Source: Aquabacterium sp. OR-4 (GTDB lineage Bacteria > Pseudomonadota > Gammaproteobacteria > Burkholderiales > Burkholderiaceae_C). Taken from it: a DNA stretch of 64,000 nt. The stretch spans positions 2,480,001 through 2,544,000 of the forward strand of contig NZ_JAOCQD020000001.1 in the NCBI RefSeq assembly GCF_025290835.2, in the 5' to 3' direction. The notes below the pieces were generated by a model. The model saw nothing but the letters and a program-made list of their open reading frames with translations, ran no database searches and was not told the DNA's origin. Each line of letters starts with the position of its first letter. Within the stretch, counting starts at the first letter, position 1. The translations under genes were made by a program, and so were the position numbers. Of the stretch, positions 1 to 10,575 are shown in pieces.

Positions 1-20
1 GCCGAACACGCGATTCAGGG

Positions 21-638
21 ATGGAGAAACAGGCATTCATGCAGGCCTGCCGGCAAGGCGGTCAGCACGCCGAGACGGCACTGGTCACGATGTACCGTGA
101 CTACGGCCCGGCACTCTGGCGCGAAGCCTGGCGCACGCTGCACGACAGCGAAGCCGCACGCGACCTGCTGCAGGACACCCTGCTCAAGGCCTGGCGGGCG
201 TGCGCCAGCTACCGCGGCGACGCCGAGGTGTATGCCTGGCTGGTGGTGATCCTGCGCCGGCGCGCCATCGACGTGCTGCGCGGCCGCCGGCCCGAAGACC
301 CGCTCTACGACCGCGACGGCCTGCTGCGCGACGATGTCGAGCAGGCCGCGCTGAGCTTTCGCGACAGCGGCATCACCGAGCCGGGCCAGCTGCTGATGCA
401 GCACCAGAGCGAGGCCGTGTTTCGCCGCTGCGCCGAGCGCTTTGCCGCCGAGCAGCCGCAGGCCGCCCAGGTGATCCGCTGGATTGCCGAGGACAACCTG
501 ACGCCGCAGGATGTGGCGCAGCTGATCGGCCGCAGCCCGGGTGCCACGCGCGAGTACATCTCGCAATGCCGCAAGAAGGCACGCCAGTACTTCGCCGACT
601 GGTACGCCCTGGCCGGCACGGCGCAGGAGAGCGCATGA
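21..638 (+). CDS. ECF-type RNA polymerase sigma factor
   Basis: A 205-residue protein with the layout of an extracytoplasmic-function sigma factor. A region-2 like helix block lies around residues 25-92 (LLQDTLLKAW, then the basic stretch RRRAIDVLRGRRP), and a region-4 helix-turn-helix around 140-185 (LTPQDVAQLIGRSPGATREYI). It would direct RNA polymerase to a small regulon, most simply this operon. Its stop overlaps the ATG of the next gene (ATGA), which encodes a single-pass membrane protein of anti-sigma layout. The gene starts 20 bases from the window edge, so its promoter cannot be seen. The family call is secure, but the ECF subgroup and target promoter are not identified. Confidence 0.85.
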   Translation: MEKQAFMQACRQGGQHAETALVTMYRDYGPALWREAWRTLHDSEAARDLLQDTLLKAWRACASYRGDAEVYAWLVVILRRRAIDVLRGRRPEDPLYDRDGLLRDDVEQAALSFRDSGITEPGQLLMQHQSEAVFRRCAERFAAEQPQAAQVIRWIAEDNLTPQDVAQLIGRSPGATREYISQCRKKARQYFADWYALAGTAQESA

Positions 639-1528
639 CCCGCCCGGCCGACGACGGCAGCGCGCGCGGCCAGCGTGGCGCAGCACAGCCCCGCGCCGGC
701 ACGCCGCCGGCCACGCCCAACGCCAACGCCAACGCCTACGCCAACGCCGATCTCGACTGGGCAAACGCACTGGCCGGCCGCCCGCCTGCCGGGCCGCAGG
801 GCGACACCACGGCACGGCTGGAGGCCGCGAGCCTGCGCGCGGCCCTGCGACGCTGGCCGATCGAAGCGCCGGCCCTGCCGGCCGACCTGGCCGAACTGGC
901 CAACAGGGCCGACATCGCCGACCCCACCGACGCGACCACCCAAGCTTTCATCCACGCTTCCATCCCCACGGCGCCACGGCCTGCCTCCGGCCAGCCGGGC
1001 ACAGCGCCGGCGCTGGCCCGCCTGCTGGCCGAGGCGCAGCGCCAGGGCCGGGCCTCGGCCGGCAACCCGGCAAGGGCCTGCGCGCCCTGCGCCGCACTGC
1101 ATGCCGCCGGGGCCTGGCTGCGGGCTGCGCTGGCGGGCCAGGCGGCCGGTCGGCCCGGCCATCCCCCGGGGCGCCGGCCGGGCGCCGCGCTGCGCATCGG
1201 TGCCGGCCTGGCGCTGGCTGGTGTGCTGGGCCTGGCCGTGCTGCCGCAGTGGCTGGCACCACCGGCCGAGGCCCCCGCTCTGCGCCACGGCACCCAGCCG
1301 CAGCTGCGCAGCGAAGCCGATCCGCGCGCCAGCCGCGAGGCCCTGGCCGGGCGGCTGGCTGCCGCTGGCGCCGATGTGCAGCGTTATGAGCGCGCGGGCC
1401 GCTACGGGCTGGACGCCGAGTTCCAGCACCCGCCCGATGCCGCGCTGCGGGCCTGGCTGGCCGCGCAAGGCCTGGTGCTGGCGGCCGATGGCAGCCTGCG
1501 GGTCGAGTTCCGGGCGGCCGCGCCATGA
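635..1528 (+). CDS. Single-pass membrane protein, candidate anti-sigma factor
   Basis: I chose the ATG at 635 because it overlaps the sigma-factor stop, giving 297 residues. The N-terminal part is Ala/Pro rich with an Asn-Ala repeat near residues 29-39. One hydrophobic segment lies at about 186-204, followed by about 90 residues (basic-Ala rich, ending SLRVEFRAAAP) that would lie in the periplasm. Cytoplasmic N-terminus, one membrane helix and periplasmic tail, immediately downstream of a sigma gene, is the usual anti-sigma arrangement. I see no zinc-binding HxxxCxxC motif, only CAPC at 149-152, so the anti-sigma role rests on position and topology. Its stop overlaps the ATG of the CHAT gene. 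Confidence 0.65.
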   Translation: MTRPADDGSARGQRGAAQPRAGTPPATPNANANAYANADLDWANALAGRPPAGPQGDTTARLEAASLRAALRRWPIEAPALPADLAELANRADIADPTDATTQAFIHASIPTAPRPASGQPGTAPALARLLAEAQRQGRASAGNPARACAPCAALHAAGAWLRAALAGQAAGRPGHPPGRRPGAALRIGAGLALAGVLGLAVLPQWLAPPAEAPALRHGTQPQLRSEADPRASREALAGRLAAAGADVQRYERAGRYGLDAEFQHPPDAALRAWLAAQGLVLAADGSLRVEFRAAAP

Positions 1529-3408
1529 GGCGGCGCACATGGCTGCGCGCAGGCAGCGCGCTGGTGCCGGCCGGCTGGCTGGCGGCTGGCTGGCCGGCGC
1601 CGCTGGCGGCCCGTGTCCAGGCCCAGGCGCCCGCCGTGGAACCCAGGCCGACCCAAGACCCGCAGCCAGCGGACACCGCGCCGGCCCAGGCCGCGTCAGC
1701 CGCGCCCACCACACCCGCAGGACCCGCTGAACCCGCTGAACCCGCAGTAGGGCCTGAAAGCGCCGCCACGCTGATGGCCTGGGCGCAGCAATGGCAGGCC
1801 CTGGGCCGCACGGCCACCGCGATCTGGCTGGCCAAGCGCGCGCTGGCGGCAACCGCGGCCGAGGCGGCCACGTTGCCAGGCCAAATGCCGGGCCAGGTGC
1901 CAGCCCAGGTGCCAGCCCAGGTGCCGGGCCAGCCATCAGGCCGGGTGCCGGCCCCGCCGTCCGCCGAACTGCCGGCCCGTCTGGCTGCCTGGTCGCAAAG
2001 CCTGGCCGGCTGGCTGATCGATGCCGGGCGGCTGGACGAGGCCCGTGCGCTGGGCGCCCACGAGCGCGCGGCCACGCTGGCCCGCTTTGTCGACGACCCG
2101 CGCGACACCACGCCGGCGCGGCCGCCGCTGCCCCTGGATGCCGACGAAACCGCCTGGTCGGCCGCCTGGCCGCCGGGTGTGGCGGCCTCGCCCGACGCAC
2201 CCGGCGCGCTGGCCGCCTGGCAGGCCCTGCCCCAGCGCCTGCAGCCGCGCCACGCGGTGGGCGATGGCGCCCGCGCCGCGGCCCGCGCCACGCCGGCACC
2301 GGCCCGCCCCGGCGCGGCACTGCTGCGCGTGCATGCGCTGCCGCAAGCCGACCGCCTGCTGTTGCTGCTGGACGATGGCCGCAGCGTGGCCCCGGTGCAC
2401 CTGCCCTGGCCGCAGGCCCAGCGCGAGCAGGAGCTGGGCGCGGTGCTGGCGGCCATGGGCGAGCCCCCCCATGCCGCAGCCCAGGTGCTCTTGCAGGCCG
2501 GGCTGCGCACGCTGCACCGGCGCTTCGGCGCGGCCATCGAGGCCGCCGCCCTGCGTGCCGGCGCGCGCGAGATCGAGGTCCATGCCGGCGGCGCGCTGCG
2601 CGCCCTGCCCTGGGCCGCGCTGCGGGCCGAGCAGGGCTACCTGGGCGAGCGCCTGGCCGTGCGCGTGGCGCCGCTGGTCGCCCTGCGGCCTGCCGCCGGC
2701 GCGGCACAGCCGCGCGCCACGGCCGCCGCACCTGCCGGCCCCGCCAGCGCTGACGCCGCACGCGGGCCCTTGCGCGCGCTGGGTGTTTCGCGCGGGGCGG
2801 CCGGCCTGCCAGCGCTGCCGGGCGTGGTGGACGAGGTCTGCGGCATCGTCGCCGGCCCGGTGCACGGGCTGGCGCGGCCGGCCCGCCCCTGCGGCCCTGG
2901 CGTGCTGGGCGGCGAAGGCTGGCTCGACGAGGCCTTCACCGCCGAGCGCCTGCTCGAGGCCGTGGCCCGGCCCGCCGGTGGCGCGCCCGGCCTGCTGCAC
3001 CTGGGCACGCATTTCGATCTGCGGCCGGGGCGCATGGCGCGCTCCAGCCTGCTGCTGGGCGATGGCAGCCGCTGGCCGCTGGCGCGCATCGCGGCACTCG
3101 ACTTCAGCGCCCTGCAGCTGGTCACGCTGGCCGCCTGCGACACCGGCAGCAGCAGCATCGGCAGCGCCGGCCCGCTGACCGAAAGCCTGCAGGACCTGAT
3201 CCTGCAGCGCGGCGCCCTGCATGTGCTGGCCAGCCTGTGGCGCGTGGACGATGCCAGCACCAGCGCACTGATGCGCAGCTTCTACCGCCACTGGGGCAGC
3301 GCCCCACCGGCCGTGGCCCTGCAGCACGCCCAGGCCGCCGTGCGCGAGCGGCCCGAGTGGCGCGCCCCCTTCCACTGGGCCGGCTTCGTGCTGGCCGGAG
3401 GGCCCTGA
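1525..3408 (+). CDS. CHAT-domain (caspase-like) cysteine protease with export signal
   Basis: A 627-residue protein. The C-terminal third is a CHAT domain with the catalytic pair visible: His496 in LHLGTHF and Cys538 in TLAACDTG, followed by the typical VLASLWRVDD and FHWAGFVLAG blocks. The N-terminus (RRRTWLRAG, then a hydrophobic Ala/Leu/Trp stretch to about residue 30) resembles a Tat or Sec export signal, so the protease probably acts outside the cytoplasm. The middle is Ala/Pro rich with low-complexity VPAQ repeats at about 118-136; no clear TPRs are seen. CHAT proteins are clan CD peptidases related to caspases and separase. Start and stop overlap or abut neighbours, so it is co-transcribed with the sigma/anti-sigma pair. 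The substrate is unknown. Confidence 0.82.
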   Translation: MRRRTWLRAGSALVPAGWLAAGWPAPLAARVQAQAPAVEPRPTQDPQPADTAPAQAASAAPTTPAGPAEPAEPAVGPESAATLMAWAQQWQALGRTATAIWLAKRALAATAAEAATLPGQMPGQVPAQVPAQVPGQPSGRVPAPPSAELPARLAAWSQSLAGWLIDAGRLDEARALGAHERAATLARFVDDPRDTTPARPPLPLDADETAWSAAWPPGVAASPDAPGALAAWQALPQRLQPRHAVGDGARAAARATPAPARPGAALLRVHALPQADRLLLLLDDGRSVAPVHLPWPQAQREQELGAVLAAMGEPPHAAAQVLLQAGLRTLHRRFGAAIEAAALRAGAREIEVHAGGALRALPWAALRAEQGYLGERLAVRVAPLVALRPAAGAAQPRATAAAPAGPASADAARGPLRALGVSRGAAGLPALPGVVDEVCGIVAGPVHGLARPARPCGPGVLGGEGWLDEAFTAERLLEAVARPAGGAPGLLHLGTHFDLRPGRMARSSLLLGDGSRWPLARIAALDFSALQLVTLAACDTGSSSIGSAGPLTESLQDLILQRGALHVLASLWRVDDASTSALMRSFYRHWGSAPPAVALQHAQAAVRERPEWRAPFHWAGFVLAGGP

Positions 3409-3531
3409 TCGCGCGCACCCCCCTGATGTTCAACGGGCGCGTGCGTCTCTTCACGCAAGACCGACGCAAGGCCCCGTTCAACCGCCCCTCGCCCCCCCTG
3501 CGAACCACGCCGAATGCTCCGGAGCCCCCGC

Positions 3532-5520
<1,989 letters not shown>

Positions 5521-5573
5521 TCACCCCGCTGACGACCTACACCCCACAACCCACAAACCCGGAGGACCCCCTG

Positions 5574-6599
5574 ATGAACCACGCCACCCACCGCCTGAGC
5601 CTGATCGCCGCCGGCATGGCCCTGGCCGCACTGTCGGCCTGCAAGACCGCGCCCACCCAGCCCGACCTGAACGCCAAGCCCGACATCAAGGAAACGGTGG
5701 GTTCGGTGCTGATGCCGGCCGGCGCCAACTACCGCCTGGTGGAGCTGGCCGAGAAGGGCATGAAGCCCAAGATCTACACCATCGTCGCCGGCATGGGCGA
5801 CCCCGGCAACGAGAAGCTGCTGTTCCCGGCCGACGTGGCGCGTGCCATCGGCGTGACGCCGGTGCAGATCCAGCGCCGCTTCATGGACACCGTGGGCAAG
5901 ACCAAGCGCTACGAGGTCTACAGCACCGGCACCAGCGTCACCGCCGACAAGTCCGACTACGTGGTGGATGCGATGTTCGTCAGCTCGACGCAGGAGCTGC
6001 GCCGGGTGGACGGCGGCGTGCGCGTGGCCGTGACCCAGGTGCAGGTGAACGCCATGCTCAAGCACCGCTATGACGAGCACAACCAGGGCGACAAGGGCCG
6101 CGCCGACTACCCGGTGTGGGACGCCCCGGTGGAGGCCGTGGGCACCACCGGCGCCAGCAGCGGCGACCGCATGACCCTGATGCCCGGCGAGAACGAGCGC
6201 GACCCCGCTGTGCAGCGCCGCCTCGGTGTGGACTACGAGCGCGCCATGCAGCGCGCCTTCGACCGCCTGGCCTCGCGCATCGACGCCGAGCTGCGCCCGA
6301 TGGGCAAGGTGGTGGGCGTGGACGGTGACGGCATCAGCATCGTTGGCGGTGCGCGCAACGGCCTGCAGCGTGGCGACGAGCTGGTGGTGTTCAGTGCCGG
6401 CCTCACCAAGATCGGCGCGCGCAACGAGTTCGTGAACATGCGCCCGCTGGCCGCCGTGCGCTGCAACGGCGTGGGCTCGGCCACCAGCCAGTGCGACGTG
6501 ATCCGCCGCAACCCCAAGCAGGACGTGAAGGTGGGCGACTACGTGATCCTCACCGACCACTCGGCCAGCGGCGCGCGCGCCGCCGCAGCGGGGCTTTGA
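5574..6599 (+). CDS. Outer-membrane or periplasmic lipoprotein, CsgG/FlgT-like layout
   Basis: The start at 5574 is set by GGAGGA at 5561-5566 and by a lipoprotein signal: hydrophobic stretch then LSAC with lipidated Cys at about residue 23. The mature protein of about 318 residues has an alpha/beta part (RYEVYSTGTSVTADKSDYV, then VRVAVTQVQV) resembling CsgG-type periplasmic lipoproteins. Its C-terminal segment (KVVGVDGDGISIVGG, then GLQRGDELVVF) resembles the small beta domain at the end of FlgT. Both resemblances are by eye and need profile searches. It is 4 bases from the following caspase gene, so it is probably an envelope anchor or sensor for that protease. Confidence 0.75.
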   Translation: MNHATHRLSLIAAGMALAALSACKTAPTQPDLNAKPDIKETVGSVLMPAGANYRLVELAEKGMKPKIYTIVAGMGDPGNEKLLFPADVARAIGVTPVQIQRRFMDTVGKTKRYEVYSTGTSVTADKSDYVVDAMFVSSTQELRRVDGGVRVAVTQVQVNAMLKHRYDEHNQGDKGRADYPVWDAPVEAVGTTGASSGDRMTLMPGENERDPAVQRRLGVDYERAMQRAFDRLASRIDAELRPMGKVVGVDGDGISIVGGARNGLQRGDELVVFSAGLTKIGARNEFVNMRPLAAVRCNGVGSATSQCDVIRRNPKQDVKVGDYVILTDHSASGARAAAAGL

Positions 6600-6603
6600 C
6601 ACC

Positions 6604-8376
6604 ATGGCCGATCTGCCCCAACTGCAACGCCGCGACCTGCTGTCGCTGCTGGGCGCGCCGCTGCTGCCGGCCGCGGCGGCGCTCGGCTCGCTGGTGAGCC
6701 CGGCGGTGGCCGCCGCCGCCGCCAGGCATGGTGTGCGCACCGACGTGATCACCGTGCTGTACCGCCCGGCCACGCAGGACGCGCCCAGCCGCCTCGACCC
6801 CGCGGTGCAGACCGCCATCCGCCTGCTCGAGCGCGAGTTTCTGCAGCGCGGCCTGAAGGTGCTGCAACCCACCGCCGACGTCTACCGCCTGATGGACCAG
6901 GGCAGCGGCGTGGTCGTCACCTTTGCCGCCAACGCCGGCTTCTCGCTGGTGTTCTCGGCCTACAAGAACCTGCGGCCGGTGCCGCAGCAAGACGGCGCGG
7001 TGGCCGAGCTGCGGCTCGAGTCGCGGGTGATCGTGGGCCGCAGCATCCTCTCGGCCGAAGAAGGCCGCGGCCAGATGTTCACCCGCACCGAGGCCGATAC
7101 GCGCGAGTACGGCGAGCGCCGCGCGATGGAGCTGGCCGCCGGCCGCGCCGCCGCCGATCTGGCCGAGAAGACCGCCGAGCAGCTGAAGGACCTCACCGCC
7201 GAGCGCATTGCCGGCATGCTGGGCCCCGACGCGAGCAACCGCACCGATGCCGAGGTGGTGTCGCCGCTGCCCGAAGGCGGTGTCACGGCGCCACCGGTGG
7301 TGACGCTGCCACCGGCCCCGCCGCCGGTCAGGCCCGCACCGGTCAAGCCAGCGCCGGCGCCCGCACCGGCGGCCCCGGCGCCGGCACCGTTGCCACCACC
7401 TGTGGCGCCACCCGTTGCACCACCCGTTGCACCACCGGCTTCACCCCCGCAAGCGCCACCGCCTGCGCCACCGCCACCACCGGTGGCCCCGCCGCCGGCT
7501 CCGCTGCCCGCACCGGCCCCCGCGCCCGCGGCACCAGCAGCGCCCGCCGCGCCGGCGGCACCGATCCAGGCCACCGGCCGCCGCTGGGCGCTGGTGGTGG
7601 GCATGTCCAACTACGCCTCGGTGCGCGGTGCCGGGGTCAACGGCATCACCGATCTGCCGGGCGTGGCCCGCGACACCCAGCGCGTGGTGGGCACGCTGTC
7701 CGAGATCGGCTTCGCGCGCGAGCAGATGGCCGTGTTCACCGACGCCCAGGCCACCGGCGGCGCGGTGCGCGGCACGCTCAAGAAGATGGCCGGCCAGGTG
7801 GCGCCCGACGACCTGGTGGTGATCTTCTTCTCGGCCCATGGCGGCGACAAGGACTTCAGCGCCTCGGGCTACGGCATGCCCATCCTGGCCGACTACCGGC
7901 CCAACGACCCCAACACGCTCGACTTCTGGGAGCTGCAGAGCCTGGCGCGCAACCTGCGCGGCAAGGTGGTGTGGATCAACGACACCTGCCACTCGGGCGG
8001 CGCGGCCACCAACGTGGCCAGCGTGGTGGTCGGCGGCAACGGCGTGCAGGCCCAGCGCGATGTGCGCGGCCCCGACGCGCTGACCGTGGCGCGGGCCACC
8101 GCGCCAGGGCAGGACTTCGCCATCCTCACCGCCTCGAGCCCGCACGAGATCTCGTGGGAGACGGCCGACGGCGGCCTGTTCACCACGCGGCTGCTGGCCG
8201 CACTGAAGGCCAGCCGCGGCCAGCAGCCGCTGGCCCGGCTGTTTGCCGAACAGGTGCAGCCGCCGGTGGTGCGCGAGTCCAAGGCCATCTGCCAGCGCGC
8301 CAACCAGTGCTCGGCCCATCCGCAGCAGACGCCGATCATGGCCTTTGGCGGCGGTGGCGACCGCATCGCACTGTGA
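6604..8376 (+). CDS. Caspase-family (peptidase C14) protease with Tat-like signal
   Basis: A 590-residue protein in three parts. The N-terminus has RRDLLSLLG followed by a hydrophobic Ala stretch, a good twin-arginine signal. Residues 40-220 form an alpha/beta domain ending in helices (RAAADLAEKTAEQLKDL) like those of the FlgT/LPP20 group. A Pro/Ala linker (about 230-320) leads to a caspase p20-like domain: RRWALVVGMSNY, then His412 in FFSAHGG and Cys462 in NDTCHSGG, the catalytic dyad. Bacterial caspase homologues usually cleave after Arg or Lys. The predicted export is unusual for a caspase homologue and places it with the other envelope products of this operon. It is 4 bases after the lipoprotein gene. 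Confidence 0.88.
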   Translation: MADLPQLQRRDLLSLLGAPLLPAAAALGSLVSPAVAAAAARHGVRTDVITVLYRPATQDAPSRLDPAVQTAIRLLEREFLQRGLKVLQPTADVYRLMDQGSGVVVTFAANAGFSLVFSAYKNLRPVPQQDGAVAELRLESRVIVGRSILSAEEGRGQMFTRTEADTREYGERRAMELAAGRAAADLAEKTAEQLKDLTAERIAGMLGPDASNRTDAEVVSPLPEGGVTAPPVVTLPPAPPPVRPAPVKPAPAPAPAAPAPAPLPPPVAPPVAPPVAPPASPPQAPPPAPPPPPVAPPPAPLPAPAPAPAAPAAPAAPAAPIQATGRRWALVVGMSNYASVRGAGVNGITDLPGVARDTQRVVGTLSEIGFAREQMAVFTDAQATGGAVRGTLKKMAGQVAPDDLVVIFFSAHGGDKDFSASGYGMPILADYRPNDPNTLDFWELQSLARNLRGKVVWINDTCHSGGAATNVASVVVGGNGVQAQRDVRGPDALTVARATAPGQDFAILTASSPHEISWETADGGLFTTRLLAALKASRGQQPLARLFAEQVQPPVVRESKAICQRANQCSAHPQQTPIMAFGGGGDRIAL

Positions 8377-8387
8377 GGAGCACCGGC

Positions 8388-10022
8388 ATGAGCACCCACC
8401 CCACCCGTGCCCTGGCCGCCGGCCTGCTGCTGAGCCTGGCCGCCGGCGCCGCCATGGCGCAGAACTGCATGCTGCGCGACACCAACCTGCGCGGCCGCTA
8501 TGACGGCGACTGCGCGCGCGGCTGGGCCCACGGCCAGGGGCGGGCCGAGGGCAAGGACCGCTATGAAGGCGCCTTCATGGACGGCCATGCCCACGGCCAG
8601 GGCGCCTACACCTTTGCCGACGGCACGCGTTTCGAGGGCCGCTTCGTGCAGGGGCGGGTCAACGGGCCGGCGCGCTTCCAGTACCCCAGCGGCGATGTGC
8701 TGGAGGGCGAGTTCCGCCACGACCGCCTGCAGGGCGTGGGCCGGCTGCTGCGCCGCGGCGGCGAGACCCTGCTGGTGGAGATGCGCGGCGGCACGCTGGT
8801 GCCGCTGCCCGCGGTGGCGGCCGTGGCGCCACCCGGCGCTGCGCAAGCCCCGGGCGAGCCCGCGGCGGCCGGCAGCCCCGCCGGGGCGGCCCTGCCGCTG
8901 GCCGACGGCCCGCCGCAGGACTGGACGGCCCGGCTCGACCTCGACGAGCTGTTTCCGTCCTTCATCCTCAGCACCGTGACGATGAAGCCGCCCGCCGATG
9001 GCGGTACCAGCACCCGCGGCAGCGCCACCAGCGCCACCGGCGGCGGCAAGCAGGCGCTGGGGCTGGCCGTGCTGCAGGACGACGATCGCGCCCGGGCGGT
9101 GTTGACGAATGCCAACGTGCACTACCTGGGCGACCCCTGGGGCCTGGTGGGCATCCGCCTGCACAACGCCCGCTCCGGTGCACAGGTGACGGTGCAGGTG
9201 CAGGCCGAGGCGCTGGCCGAAGCCACGCGCGAGAGCTTTGTGCTCGAGCGGGTGGGCGAATACGCGCTGTACCCGCGCCTGCGCTACCGCTTCGACCGGC
9301 TGCGCGAGACGGTGCAGCCCGGCCCGGTGAACATCACCTGGTCGGTGTGGGTGGACGGCAAGCCCATGGGCAGCACCACGCGGGCGGCGCGGGTGCGCTC
9401 GGTCAACGAGGTGCCCTTCGTGGTGATCACCCCGCAGGGCCGGCGCAACATGACCGGCATGTTCACGGCCTTCGTGACCGAGGACGCCCCGTGGGTGCCC
9501 GAGCTGCTGCGCGAGGCCATGGCCCGCCACAGCCAGGGCGCGGTCGGCTACCAGATGGGCCGCGATGGCGTGAACCTGCAGGTCAAGGCGGTGTACGAGA
9601 TGCTGCAGCGCCGCGGCGTCAAGTACTCCAGCATCACCGATTCATCCAGCGCCAGCCAGCACGTGGGCAGCCAGCATGTGCGCTTTCCGAGCGAGTCGCT
9701 GCGCGGCGCCGAGGCCAACTGCGTGGACGGCACGGTGCTGATGGCCACCCTGCTCAAGCGCATGGGCATCGACCCGGTGCTGATCACCGGCCCCGGCCAC
9801 ATGCTGCTGGGCTACCGCCTCGACGGCAGCAAGGAGCTCAGCCTGGACAACCTGGGCTTTGTTGAAACCACCATGGTCGCCAGCGCCCCCTTCCAGGCCG
9901 CCCAGGACAAGGGCCGCAGCACCGTGGTGCAGTGGCTGACCCAGCACGCCAAGAGCCCGCAGCTGAACTTCGTGTCGCTCGAATCCGCGCGGGCGGCCGG
10001 CTACATGCCGATCAGCCGCTGA
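8388..10022 (+). CDS. MORN-repeat protein with transglutaminase-like C-terminal domain
   Basis: The start at 8388 follows TGAGGAG and gives a Sec signal (AAGLLLSLAAGAAMAQ) in a 544-residue protein. Four MORN repeats at about residues 37-130 show the pattern YxGxFxxGxxHGxG (RYEGAFMDGHAHGQG, RFEGRFVQGRVNG). After an Ala/Pro linker and a beta-rich middle, the C-terminus has Cys445 (ANCVDGTVLMATLL), His471 (GHMLLGY) and Asp487 (SLDNLGF) in the order and spacing of transglutaminase-like papain-fold enzymes. This could be a protease, amidase or crosslinking enzyme in the periplasm. The pairing of MORN repeats with such a triad beside a caspase gene is striking. The fold is inferred from these three residues and their context. 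Confidence 0.78.
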   Translation: MSTHPTRALAAGLLLSLAAGAAMAQNCMLRDTNLRGRYDGDCARGWAHGQGRAEGKDRYEGAFMDGHAHGQGAYTFADGTRFEGRFVQGRVNGPARFQYPSGDVLEGEFRHDRLQGVGRLLRRGGETLLVEMRGGTLVPLPAVAAVAPPGAAQAPGEPAAAGSPAGAALPLADGPPQDWTARLDLDELFPSFILSTVTMKPPADGGTSTRGSATSATGGGKQALGLAVLQDDDRARAVLTNANVHYLGDPWGLVGIRLHNARSGAQVTVQVQAEALAEATRESFVLERVGEYALYPRLRYRFDRLRETVQPGPVNITWSVWVDGKPMGSTTRAARVRSVNEVPFVVITPQGRRNMTGMFTAFVTEDAPWVPELLREAMARHSQGAVGYQMGRDGVNLQVKAVYEMLQRRGVKYSSITDSSSASQHVGSQHVRFPSESLRGAEANCVDGTVLMATLLKRMGIDPVLITGPGHMLLGYRLDGSKELSLDNLGFVETTMVASAPFQAAQDKGRSTVVQWLTQHAKSPQLNFVSLESARAAGYMPISR

Positions 10023-10044
10023 CCCCCCACACCGGAGAACACCC

Positions 10045-10533
10045 ATGCGCCCCTGCCCCCACCGCCGCAGCCTGCTGTGGCTGGCCATGCTGGCCCCGAT
10101 GGCGGGCCCGACCGCCGCTCAGGCCGCCCAGCCCACGGCCGCCGGCTTCGACCTGATCACCGCCACCGAGGCCGCGCAGGATCGCGCCGCACCGCCACCG
10201 CCGGCCAGCCGGGCCATGCCGCATCCGGCCGCGCCCAGGATCGAGCTGCTGGCACCGTCACTGGGCAAGCCGATGGCCTCGCCGATCGACATCCGGCTGC
10301 GCTGGGAAGGGGTGGAAGGCGCGGCCGTCGATCCGGCCAGCGTGCGCGTCAAGTACGGCCGCCTGGGCCTCGACGTGACCGACCGCGTGCTGGGTGCGGC
10401 CAAGGTCAATGCCCAGGGCATCGAGGCACCGGGCGCCAAGCTGCCGGCCGGCGAGCACCGCCTGGCCATCGAGGTGGCCGACTCGCAGCGCCGCGTGGCG
10501 CGCCGCGAGTTCATCGTCGAGGTGCTGAACTGA
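10045..10533 (+). CDS. Small secreted protein with Ig-like beta domain
   Basis: A 162-residue protein with an N-terminal signal peptide (SLLWLAMLAPMAGPTAAQAA). The mature part contains one predicted beta-sandwich: IELLAPSLGKPMASPIDIRLRW, then VRVKYG, LDVTDRV, and LPAGEHRLAIEVADSQRR to the end. That pattern matches bacterial Ig-like or FN3-like modules, as judged by eye. It is 22 bases after the MORN/transglutaminase gene and closes the operon, just before a GC-rich hairpin. Role unknown; a binding partner for one of the exported proteases is the simplest guess. Confidence 0.65.
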   Translation: MRPCPHRRSLLWLAMLAPMAGPTAAQAAQPTAAGFDLITATEAAQDRAAPPPPASRAMPHPAAPRIELLAPSLGKPMASPIDIRLRWEGVEGAAVDPASVRVKYGRLGLDVTDRVLGAAKVNAQGIEAPGAKLPAGEHRLAIEVADSQRRVARREFIVEVLN

Positions 10534-10539
10534 TCTGAC

Positions 10540-10559
10540 GGGCGCCGGTGCGGGCGCCC
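10540..10559. terminator. GC hairpin between convergent operons
   Basis: GGGCGCC at 10540-10546 pairs with GGCGCCC at 10553-10559 across a 6-base loop. It lies between the end of the sigma/caspase operon and the end of livF, so it could stop transcription from both sides. There is no T run, so this is a weak call. Confidence 0.35.
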
Positions 10560-10575
10560 CGGTGCGGCTGGCCGC

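Noticed and set aside
305..2761. Long minus-strand open frame (818 codons) across the sigma/CHAT genes
   Set aside because: It lies antisense to three genes with recognisable domains and reads as Arg/Pro/Ala low complexity, a normal shadow in very GC-rich DNA.
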